From assembly GCA_030064795.1 (NCBI GenBank), contig JASJEI010000250.1, positions 1 through 16,664 on the forward strand: 16,664 nucleotides of DNA, given 5' to 3'. The DNA is from Pleurocapsa sp. MO_226.B13 (GTDB lineage: Bacteria; Cyanobacteriota; Cyanobacteriia; Cyanobacteriales; Xenococcaceae). Numbering within the stretch: position 1 is the stretch's first letter; every line of letters begins with the position of its first letter. The translations under genes were made by a program, and so were the position numbers. The notes beneath the pieces were generated by a model that was not told the origin of the DNA, ran no database searches, and worked only from the letters and a program-made list of their open reading frames with translations. This document shows positions 1-6,995 of the stretch, one piece after another.

Positions 1-2226
1 CTTGGAACGGTGTTTTCCTATCGGGGTGAGCTATACGACACAGAAGAAATTGTTGAGGAGGTAACAGAGGAGATTGGCGAAGAAATTGCAGAAGAGATTA
101 TCGAGGGATTTGGAGGAGAAGAGGAGGATGATGACGATGATGACGAGGATAATGATTTAGATGAATTGGCTGATGAAATAGAAGATGAAATAGAAGCAAC
201 AATTGATGAAATTGTAGATGAAGTAGTTGCAGAATTTGGCGACGAAGTCGAAGATTTCGATCGCGAAGAGTTAGCAGAAGAAATTACCGAAGAACTAAAA
301 GAAGATGTTCTGGAAGAATTGACAGGGGAAGAGATCGAACTCGATGAAGACGAAGATGTTGATGATTTTGGGGATAAAATTGTTGAAGCTTTAGATGATG
401 GTATTGATAAACTAGCTGTAGAAATTGCCGACGAAATCGCCGAAGCGCGAGAGGAATTATTTGCTACTGAAAGCAATCAAGTTTTTGTTACCTATGACAC
501 CAAGAATATTGCAGGTGTGGAAACGACAGTTGTTCGAGATGTAGCCTGGGATGAAGGAGTGTTAGTAGAAGATACTCTCGATTGGTATGCTCAAGATACA
601 GATGGTAATGTTTGGTATTTAGGAGAAATTGCCACTAACTACGAATATGACGATGATGATAACTTTATTGGCACAAATACCGAAGGTTCATGGGAAGCAG
701 GAGTAGATGGTGCGCTACCAGGCTATCTAATGCCAGCTAATCCTCGAGTGGGAGATCTTTATTATCAGGAATTTTATCCAGGTGAGGCGGAAGATGAAGC
801 CGAAGTAGTCAGCCTTGATGAATCTGTCTCTGTCGATTTTGGTAATTTTGATAACGTACTAAAGGTTCGCGAATTTACCCAACTCGAACCCGATGTGTTT
901 GAGTTTAAATACTTTGCGCCAGGGGTAGGTCAAATCTTGGCAGAAGAAGGTATTACCGAAGAGGGAGGAGAACCAGAACTGTCTCCAGAATTGATTGGTA
1001 TTTCCGAAATTCCCAATTTTACCCTGCCTATTTTAAGTACGTCTACCTTTGATGATAGTGCGATTGTAAATAATCCTTACTTTACTCTGACTCCAGGAAC
1101 TGTGTCGATATACGAGGAAAACTTCGATCTAGAAGATGACGCAATCGAACGACATGAAGTTTTAGTTACTGAAGATACTAAGGATATCTTGGGTATCACT
1201 ACCAGAGTAGTTAGCGATCGCGAGTTTGACAACGATTTACTTACAGACGAGAAGTTATCTTACTACGCTCAAGATAGTCAAGGGAATGTCTGGTTATTAG
1301 GAGAAACCATTATTGAATATGAATATGACGCAGCAGACAATTTAATCGAAACAGACGATAGCGAATCTTGGTTGGCAGGAGAAAGACAAGCCTTACCTGG
1401 TTTGATTATGTCAGCTAATGCCATAAGTGGAGAAGCCTATTACCAACGCTTCGATATTGGAGAAGTTGAGAGTCAAGCTGAAGTAGTAGAAACAGGGATT
1501 TCCCTCACTGTTGATGACGATAATTTCACCGATGTTATCAAAGTGAAAGAGTTTTCAGCTTTAGAACCAGATGAATTTGACTTTATCTATTATGCTCCTG
1601 GTGTCGGACAGATTTTAGAAGAGGAGATTATTGCTGACGAACTCGTCTTTACTTCCGAACTAGACGATATCTATCAAGTTGCAGATTCCTACACTGTGGA
1701 TTTTGAAACTTCGGCTGCGGGAGAGGAACTTTTGGCAGGAACTACTGTTAGCGATCAATACGATTCATTATCTGGACTCACTATTTCTACTCCCAGAGAT
1801 GAATTTGGGGCAATGATTTTTGATAGTGGCAATCCCTCTGGTGGCGATTTCGATCTGGGAACAGCAGATTTAGGCAATGTCTTAATTATCTCCGAAGATG
1901 GAGATACAGCCGATCCTGACGATTCGGCAAATGGCGGCACAATCCGCTTTGAATGGTCTGATTCGGTATTTGTTGATTCTATTTTGGTAGATAGTATTGA
2001 TTTGTTAGATATCGATCGCCCTGGAGGTTCGATTGTAGCTTACGACGACGACGGAGAAGTATTGAGAACGGTGGCTATTCCTGAGTTTGGCGACAACAGT
2101 TTAGGACAAGTAGAAATCGATACTGCCGATGTCACTTATTTAGATGTTAATTTAGCAGGTAGTGGTGCGATCGCCGAAGTTAGCTTTAGTTCTCTAACAG
2201 AAGTGGAATCTCCAACCTTGGTTTAG
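1..2226 (+). CDS. Highly acidic, probably exported protein with a tandemly duplicated domain (5' partial)
   Basis: The frame is open from base 1, and the first in-frame start (GTG at 10) gives no signal peptide, so the true start probably lies upstream. Numbering from that GTG: residues 1-150 are extremely rich in Glu/Asp with regularly spaced Ile/Val, including a run of six Asp near residue 40. Residues about 158-313 and 382-539 are two copies of one domain; shared landmarks are DTKxIxGxxTxVVxDxxxD, YAQDxxGNVWxLGE, a Trp-x-Ala-Gly followed by ALPG, and YxAPGVGQIL. From memory this domain occurs once in many uncharacterised secreted bacterial proteins. Residues about 561-738 form a C-terminal beta-rich segment (FGAMIFDSGNPSGGDFDLGT, then NVLIISEDGD) like modules of exported cyanobacterial proteins. 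No anchor or sorting signal is visible at the C-terminus. Function is unknown; cation binding or surface adhesion is only inference. A terminator follows. Confidence 0.8.
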   Translation, partial: LGTVFSYRGELYDTEEIVEEVTEEIGEEIAEEIIEGFGGEEEDDDDDDEDNDLDELADEIEDEIEATIDEIVDEVVAEFGDEVEDFDREELAEEITEELKEDVLEELTGEEIELDEDEDVDDFGDKIVEALDDGIDKLAVEIADEIAEAREELFATESNQVFVTYDTKNIAGVETTVVRDVAWDEGVLVEDTLDWYAQDTDGNVWYLGEIATNYEYDDDDNFIGTNTEGSWEAGVDGALPGYLMPANPRVGDLYYQEFYPGEAEDEAEVVSLDESVSVDFGNFDNVLKVREFTQLEPDVFEFKYFAPGVGQILAEEGITEEGGEPELSPELIGISEIPNFTLPILSTSTFDDSAIVNNPYFTLTPGTVSIYEENFDLEDDAIERHEVLVTEDTKDILGITTRVVSDREFDNDLLTDEKLSYYAQDSQGNVWLLGETIIEYEYDAADNLIETDDSESWLAGERQALPGLIMSANAISGEAYYQRFDIGEVESQAEVVETGISLTVDDDNFTDVIKVKEFSALEPDEFDFIYYAPGVGQILEEEIIADELVFTSELDDIYQVADSYTVDFETSAAGEELLAGTTVSDQYDSLSGLTISTPRDEFGAMIFDSGNPSGGDFDLGTADLGNVLIISEDGDTADPDDSANGGTIRFEWSDSVFVDSILVDSIDLLDIDRPGGSIVAYDDDGEVLRTVAIPEFGDNSLGQVEIDTADVTYLDVNLAGSGAIAEVSFSSLTEVESPTLV

Positions 2227-2298
2227 ATGAATATTTTCTCGAAGCTAGACCTATATAAATTCTATTGAAGAGAGAAGTAGTAACTCACACACAAGTGA

Positions 2299-2335
2299 TT
2301 CTGGCTTAGACTCGATGATAAGTCAGAATTTTTTT
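2299..2335 (+). terminator. Rho-independent terminator after the acidic protein gene
   Basis: TTCTGGCTTA (2299-2308) pairs with TAAGTCAGAA (2319-2328), giving a 10-bp stem with one G-U pair and a 10-base loop. Seven T follow. It lies about 70 bases after the stop and separates the acidic gene from the histidine kinase gene. Confidence 0.8.
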
Positions 2336-2411
2336 CTTAATCATTATTGCTCATTAGTTAAGTAAGAATATTGCTTACACTTTTTCTATTTCCCATTTTT
2401 TCATTTATCCC

Positions 2412-3638
2412 ATGTTTGAAAAAACTCGGTTGCAGTTAACTCTAGCTTATCTAGGAGTATTGAGTCTTATTTTGACTCTTTTCACTGTAGCTGTACGCTG
2501 GAATTTCACTCGCAGTTTAAATCGACAATTTAATGCCAAATTAGAAAACTTAGCTCAAGCTGCTACTTTCAACATGGATAACGAAGACGGTGAATTAGAA
2601 GCCGATGAAGATGAGATTTTAGTGAACGAACAACAAACAATAGAATGGTTCGATCTTGAAGGGGAGATTGTCGCAGAACAAGGAGAAGACAAATTAGATG
2701 TTTCTCTCAATTTAGAACAACTTGAGAATATTCAAAATCATCCCGATTCAATTCGTAGTTTAACTAAACCCGTTTATAATCTAGAAACTGAGGAATTAAT
2801 TGGCTATGTTCGAGTTAGCGAGTCTTTGATCGAACTCAACAACACCATACGGCGTTTAGATTACGGTTTGGCTAGTGGTATTGCGATCGCCCTACTAGCC
2901 AGCGGAGTAAGTAGTATTTGGTTAACTCGTCGCGCCATGCAACCGATTGAAGCTAGTTTTGAACGATTAAAACAATTTACTGCCGATGCTTCCCACGAAC
3001 TCAGAAGTCCTTTGATGGCAATTAAAACTAATGCGGATGTGGCACTCAAATATCCTGAAGGAATGCGAGATACTGACGCAGAAAAATTTAGTGCGATCGC
3101 TTCTGCATCTAATCAAATGACGAAATTAACCGAAAATCTACTGTTATTAGCCCGTACAGATAAGGGAGTTCAACTGCAATTAGAGCTTGTAGATTTGAAT
3201 TTTCTGCTCACAGATTTGATGCAACTGTATAAACCTCAAGCCGAGGCAAAACAACTAGGGTGGCAATTAGAGTTAGAACCAGAATTATATTTATCGGGCG
3301 ATCGCCTTTTATTGACTCAGCTATTTACTAACCTTTTACAAAATGCTCTACAATATACTTCTTTTGGTGATTCTGTAACTGTGAATGGTAAAAGAATTGA
3401 CTCGCAGATTCAAATCGAGATTGCGGATACAGGAATTGGCATTGCACCAGAACATCTCGATAAAATATTCGAGCGATTTTGGCGTGCAGATAAATCCCGT
3501 TCTTATCAATTTGGGCGATCGGGATTGGGACTAGCTATTGTTAAGGAAATACTTCAGCTACATAGTGGGACAATTTCCGTAGATAGTGAACTTGGTAGAG
3601 GTAGTTGTTTTGAACTTCGCTTTTTGACTATCGATTAA
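2412..3638 (+). CDS. Membrane sensor histidine kinase
   Basis: This is a 408-residue two-component sensor kinase that should autophosphorylate on His and pass the phosphate to a response regulator. TM1 spans about residues 8-28 and TM2 about 152-172, with an acidic extracytoplasmic sensor segment of about 120 residues between them. A short HAMP-like linker leads to the H-box ASHELRSPL, with phospho-acceptor His195. The N-box is FTNLLQNALQY (Asn307/Asn311), the G1 box DTGIGIAP (339-346), the F-box about 353-357 and the G2 box GRSGLGLAI (368-376), so every catalytic motif is present. The layout resembles the RppB/NrsS-type kinases of cyanobacteria. Those usually adjoin an OmpR-type regulator, but none is found here: a terminator lies upstream and a convergent gene begins 12 bases downstream. 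The start has no clear Shine-Dalgarno. Signal and partner cannot be read from the sequence. Confidence 0.92.
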   Translation: MFEKTRLQLTLAYLGVLSLILTLFTVAVRWNFTRSLNRQFNAKLENLAQAATFNMDNEDGELEADEDEILVNEQQTIEWFDLEGEIVAEQGEDKLDVSLNLEQLENIQNHPDSIRSLTKPVYNLETEELIGYVRVSESLIELNNTIRRLDYGLASGIAIALLASGVSSIWLTRRAMQPIEASFERLKQFTADASHELRSPLMAIKTNADVALKYPEGMRDTDAEKFSAIASASNQMTKLTENLLLLARTDKGVQLQLELVDLNFLLTDLMQLYKPQAEAKQLGWQLELEPELYLSGDRLLLTQLFTNLLQNALQYTSFGDSVTVNGKRIDSQIQIEIADTGIGIAPEHLDKIFERFWRADKSRSYQFGRSGLGLAIVKEILQLHSGTISVDSELGRGSCFELRFLTID

Positions 3639-3650
3639 TCAAAAATTTTC

Positions 3651-4349
3651 CTAGTTTCTAAAAATCATTTCCTCTTGAATCTCTTTTGTGCAATTTAAAA
3701 AAGCTTCAAGTAGCGGTTTGCCTGCGTTTAATAATGATTCTTTTATTTTTGATTCTACCGTTAGAGGATTTCCTGCATTGAATGGGGGTTTAGGGTCATA
3801 TTCCATCATTAATTGTGCCATTTTTGCCATTGATTCTCCCCAAATTAAATTGACTAAAGTTAATCCAAAGTCAATCCCAGAAGTCACCCCCGCACCAGTA
3901 ATACGGTTTCTATCGATTACTACTCTTTTATTTATTACTTCTACACCTAACATTTCTAATTGTTCCCGAAATGCCCAATGACAAGTTGCTTTGTAACCTT
4001 CTAATAGTTTTGCAGCAGCGAGAATCATCGAACCAGTACAAATGCTAGTAATATATTTTGTCGTACTGCTTATTTGCCGTAAAAAGTCTAAAGTTGCTCG
4101 ATCTCTCATTATTTCAACTTGTTTGACCCCACCACCAGGAACGCAAATTACATCTAATTGAGGGCAAGTACTATAAGTAACTGTAGGCTCGATTTTTAAA
4201 CCTTCATTACTAACAACTGGCGTTAAATCTTTACCGATTAAATGAATTTTGACACTAGGCGGAAAACTAAGAACTTGATAGGCTGCCATCACATCTAATT
4301 GTACAAAACTAGGATAGATCAAAAAGCCGATATCGATCGAATCTGTCAT
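3651..4349 (-). CDS. DJ-1/PfpI family protein, isonitrile hydratase-like
   Basis: This 232-residue protein has the class I glutamine amidotransferase-like fold of the DJ-1/PfpI superfamily. The nucleophile-elbow motif is SICTGSMILAAA, with Cys104 followed by Thr105. An acidic residue near the N-terminus (Asp19, in PSFVQLDVMAAYQVL), the PGGG loop at 71-74 and the C-terminal EYDPKPPFNAGNP signature match the isonitrile hydratase branch, which adds water to isocyanides to give N-formamides. Length also fits (about 228 residues in the characterised Pseudomonas enzyme). Substrate is inferred from motifs only; related proteins include regulators and proteins of unknown role. No DNA-binding domain is fused, so this is not a GlxA/AraC-type regulator. 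It is divergent from the GAF-LuxR gene across an 88-bp spacer and probably controlled with it. An AAGAG element precedes the ATG at suitable distance. Confidence 0.87.
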   Translation of the reverse strand: MTDSIDIGFLIYPSFVQLDVMAAYQVLSFPPSVKIHLIGKDLTPVVSNEGLKIEPTVTYSTCPQLDVICVPGGGVKQVEIMRDRATLDFLRQISSTTKYITSICTGSMILAAAKLLEGYKATCHWAFREQLEMLGVEVINKRVVIDRNRITGAGVTSGIDFGLTLVNLIWGESMAKMAQLMMEYDPKPPFNAGNPLTVESKIKESLLNAGKPLLEAFLNCTKEIQEEMIFRN

Positions 4350-4360
4350 TTTTACTCTTG

Positions 4361-4400
4361 TAGAAAATTAGTAACTATGAAAAAATCTTAGAAAATTAGT
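4361..4400. repeat. Pair of 12-bp direct repeats in the divergent promoter region
   Basis: TAGAAAATTAGT occurs at 4361-4372 and again at 4389-4400, 28 bp start to start, in the spacer between the PfpI-like and LuxR-type genes. Position and perfect identity suggest a regulator binding site, but AT-rich spacers also produce chance repeats. Confidence 0.5.
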
Positions 4401-4414
4401 TTTAATTACGACAG

Positions 4415-4428
4415 TACCCAACTGGGTA
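4415..4428. promoter_or_regulatory. Candidate operator palindrome upstream of the LuxR-type gene
   Basis: TACCCA-AC-TGGGTA is a perfect 6-bp inverted repeat with a 2-bp centre, ending 9 bases before the ATG at 4438. LuxR-type regulators generally bind dyads of roughly this size, so autoregulation is a reasonable inference. No binding evidence exists in the sequence itself. Confidence 0.45.
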
Positions 4429-4437
4429 GTTTTTGAG

Positions 4438-5166
4438 ATGGATAACTCATTACAGTCTTTATTTAATTCTTTAGCTTCTGCCAGTACTGAATTAGATTTA
4501 AGACATCAATTCATGGATTATATAAGTCAGTATTTTGCGGTGCAAAGATGGGGAATTTATTTAGCTGACGGGCAAAATAACTTACTAAGTTATGATGTAC
4601 ATGGCGTTAGTGATACCTTTGTAGAAAAATATCAAAAATTTGGTAAAGCTGTCGATCCTGTAATGGAATATGTGATTAAATATCACGCTCCCTGTCACGA
4701 AGAATTAGTATTACCTCAAGGACAGTGGAAACAAAGCGAACTCTATTTAAAGTGTTGTTCGGAATACGACCACGAACATATTATGACGGGTGGAATTGTC
4801 GGTAACGGTAAATTAATCGGAACAATTCATTTTGCTAGATTAGCTAATACTCCTGCTTTTGATACTCATGATTTATTAAAATTGAGTTCAGTTTGCAATC
4901 ATTTTTCAGCTTGTTTAGCTAGCTTGAGAAATCAATCTAATTCAATTAATGAAAAGTATAAAAATCTCTTAACTAAACGAGAATTACAAATCGCTAATTT
5001 AGTTGCTCGTGGTTTGACCAATGCGGAAATTGGTAAAGAATTATGGATTAGCGAAAATACAGTAAAAAAAGCACTAAAAAAAATGTTTTCCAAGCTAGAA
5101 ACTAACAGTAGAACAGCAATGATTATGAAATTGATGCAGAAATCAGAGGGAGATCTAACAAATTAA
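4438..5166 (+). CDS. GAF-like sensor / LuxR-type HTH transcriptional regulator
   Basis: This is a 242-residue one-component regulator. Residues about 8-165 look like a GAF or autoinducer-binding-type sensor (FAVQRWGIYLAD near the start, TGGIVGNGKLIGTIHFAR in the core strands). Residues 178-235 form a LuxR/GerE helix-turn-helix: LTKREL, ARGLTNAEIGKEL and ISENTVKKALKKMFSKL are the classic elements. There is no receiver domain or conserved phospho-Asp. The sensor is rich in Cys and His (H83, C86, H87, C106, C107, H112, H114, C153, H155, C159), which could mean metal or redox sensing; this is inference. It is divergently transcribed from the PfpI-like gene, the usual arrangement for a local regulator and its target. 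The ligand is unknown. The ATG at 4438 has only a weak GAG upstream. Confidence 0.88.
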   Translation: MDNSLQSLFNSLASASTELDLRHQFMDYISQYFAVQRWGIYLADGQNNLLSYDVHGVSDTFVEKYQKFGKAVDPVMEYVIKYHAPCHEELVLPQGQWKQSELYLKCCSEYDHEHIMTGGIVGNGKLIGTIHFARLANTPAFDTHDLLKLSSVCNHFSACLASLRNQSNSINEKYKNLLTKRELQIANLVARGLTNAEIGKELWISENTVKKALKKMFSKLETNSRTAMIMKLMQKSEGDLTN

Positions 5167-5281
5167 ATGACCCGTTAACAGTAAAAAATCTATTCAAATG
5201 GTTTTTTAACCTTAAAGGATTTACTACGAACTTTACGGAGCGATCGCTCTCGAGCGTTTATGGCATTATTTTATTTAACCA

Positions 5282-5383
5282 TTGCGAGATTATTTTTCGA
5301 CATTTGATGATTACCGCTTTATGATTATGGAGGACGAGAAAATCATCGGCGTACCTTATACTGTAGAACTGGTTGGTTTTTGA
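5282..5383 (+). other. Short open frame, possible gene remnant or upstream peptide
   Basis: The 234-base gap between the LuxR-type and WD40 genes holds a 33-codon frame from a TTG at 5282 (or 20 codons from the ATG at 5321) to TGA at 5381-5383. It reads like protein (FDDYRFMIMEDEKIIGVPYT), and the stop overlaps the alternative TTG start of the WD40 frame at 5380. I recognise no family. It may be the tail of a lost gene, a leader peptide, or chance. The gap also holds a HIP1-centred palindrome, GAGCGATCGCTC (5238-5249). Confidence 0.2.
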
Positions 5384-5400
5384 GCCTGAAACATCTCACC

Positions 5401-6924
5401 ATGAGCAATCAATCTTGCCTCAAGTATTTTGTAGCTATAGCGATCGCTTTTTGTTTCCAGCCAGTAACTTCTGCCCAAACCAAGCCAAATCGAGCTACAG
5501 ACATTCCTGTCAATTTTCAAAACCGTTTATCTTCTCCCTGGGAGAGTGCAGTTTTAACTCGGACTAGAGAATCTACAAGGGAGATAAATACCATCGAGTT
5601 TAGTCCCGACGGAGAAATACTAGCAAGTATCGGTGCAAATCAGATTACCCTTTGGCAAGTAGAGCGAGGCGAGATTCAGCATATTTTACCAGGTCATTAC
5701 GCTACAGAATTAGGCATGGAAATTGCACCAACGGCGATCGCTTTTAGTCCCGATAGCCGTTTTTTAGCCACTGCTACCTGGAGTCAGGGATTATTAGCCC
5801 CAGATGGCTCGATTCAAGTCTGGGATCTAGCTACAAAAGAAATAGTTTTAAGTCTCAAAGAGTCAGATGGATGTCGGCAAGTTTTGTTTGATGTCCCAGG
5901 AGAAATTCTTTATGGTGCTTGTGGTTTTGGGGTAAGTGGTTGGAGTTTTCCCGAAGGCAAAAAGTTATTTAGCTTCGATACAGAATATCCCCTAGAGGCG
6001 ATCGCCATTCATCCCCAGGGTAGAATTATGGCGACAGTAGACGCTAACACCACGGGAGGAGAAGGAGGAGAACACAGTAATCGGATTCAGCTATGGCAAT
6101 TAGAGCGAGATGAATCGGTATTATTAAATACCCTAGATGGTCATGCTAATGATATTGCACGGATTGAATTTACGCCAGATGGTCAAAAGTTAGTCAGCAG
6201 TAGTTATGATGGCAAAATCAATGTCTGGAATTGGCAAGAGGGAACGCTCGAACGCAAAACTAATAATCTCTACAGCAACAACGGTTTGTTTAGCCTCAGT
6301 GCCGATAGTCGTCTGATAGCGGGAAATTTTTATTCTTCAGCGATGACTGATTTAATTACGGGACTACCCCTCAGAAATATCATGACCAAATCCTCTAGAG
6401 AAAAAACCAAGTCGATGGCATTTAGTCCCCAGGGTAATTTATTGGTTAGAGTAAAACCATCTCCAGAATCGGATCGCTCCCTGATCCAGTTTTGGCAGAT
6501 AGATGGTTCACAAGCAAAAAAAACACCTACTGCTAGAAATAACTATCGCCCCCTCCCTCTTGCAGAATATTGGCAGAATCGAAAATCAAGAGATTCTGAC
6601 ACAATGAAAGTCAATACCGATAAACCTGCTGCCATTGGCAAAGATCCCCAGGCGATCGCTTTATCTGCATTAGGTTTGAGGGAGACTACAGAATCAGAAT
6701 CAGAACAAATCGAACTAGATTATCCCCAAGAAAATTTAGCAGTGGTCACTATTACCCAAACCAATCTCGCAGATGATTCAGTAGCTGCGATTCGTTATCG
6801 AGTTGAGTTTGCTCCCTATGGCGGACAAGACCAAAAACAATGGCAAGTAGTTTGGGCAGGTCAACAGTTTCAATGTCGTCGCGATCGCCCTCAACAAGAC
6901 TGGGGCAAAAATCTGTGTCTATAG
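5401..6924 (+). CDS. Exported WD40 beta-propeller protein
   Basis: I chose the ATG at 5401 (507 residues) over the in-frame TTG at 5380 because it gives a well-formed signal peptide, MSNQSCLKYFVAIAIAFCF, with likely cleavage after PVTSA. Residues about 50-385 hold seven WD40-like units, marked by phrases such as IEFSPDGEILAS, IAFSPDSRFLAT, IAIHPQGRIMAT, IEFTPDGQKLVS and MAFSPQGNLLV, with blade-closing ITLWQV, IQVWDL, IQLWQL, INVWNW and IQFWQI. Seven units would close one propeller. A linker leads to a C-terminal segment of about 90 residues starting at IALSALGLRE and ending with two Cys (FQCRRDR and NLCL), which may form a disulphide. WD40 propellers are protein-binding scaffolds, so a periplasmic or lumenal scaffold is inferred; the partner is unknown. 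No convincing Shine-Dalgarno precedes the ATG. Confidence 0.87.
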   Translation: MSNQSCLKYFVAIAIAFCFQPVTSAQTKPNRATDIPVNFQNRLSSPWESAVLTRTRESTREINTIEFSPDGEILASIGANQITLWQVERGEIQHILPGHYATELGMEIAPTAIAFSPDSRFLATATWSQGLLAPDGSIQVWDLATKEIVLSLKESDGCRQVLFDVPGEILYGACGFGVSGWSFPEGKKLFSFDTEYPLEAIAIHPQGRIMATVDANTTGGEGGEHSNRIQLWQLERDESVLLNTLDGHANDIARIEFTPDGQKLVSSSYDGKINVWNWQEGTLERKTNNLYSNNGLFSLSADSRLIAGNFYSSAMTDLITGLPLRNIMTKSSREKTKSMAFSPQGNLLVRVKPSPESDRSLIQFWQIDGSQAKKTPTARNNYRPLPLAEYWQNRKSRDSDTMKVNTDKPAAIGKDPQAIALSALGLRETTESESEQIELDYPQENLAVVTITQTNLADDSVAAIRYRVEFAPYGGQDQKQWQVVWAGQQFQCRRDRPQQDWGKNLCL

Positions 6925-6995
6925 TTATAAAGATATGAGGATAATAGTATTTAAAATATAGTAGCAAAGCTATTGCTAAAATTAACCCTAATTTT

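Noticed and set aside
18..476. Ser-rich open frame on the minus strand
   Set aside because: It is the antisense shadow of the Glu/Asp-rich coding region (GAA/GAT read as TTC/ATC and TCx). Its Ser-only low-complexity composition has no independent support.
3639..3650. AAAATTTT in the gap between convergent kinase and PfpI-like genes as a terminator
   Set aside because: It is a short AT palindrome with no stable GC stem.
5380..5400. TTG at 5380 as start of the WD40 gene
   Set aside because: The ATG at 5401 gives a compact signal peptide directly; the seven extra residues weaken it and have no Shine-Dalgarno.
6937..6982. Possible terminator after the WD40 gene
   Set aside because: Only a 5-bp stem (TAGCA/TGCTA) with no T-run is present, too weak to call.
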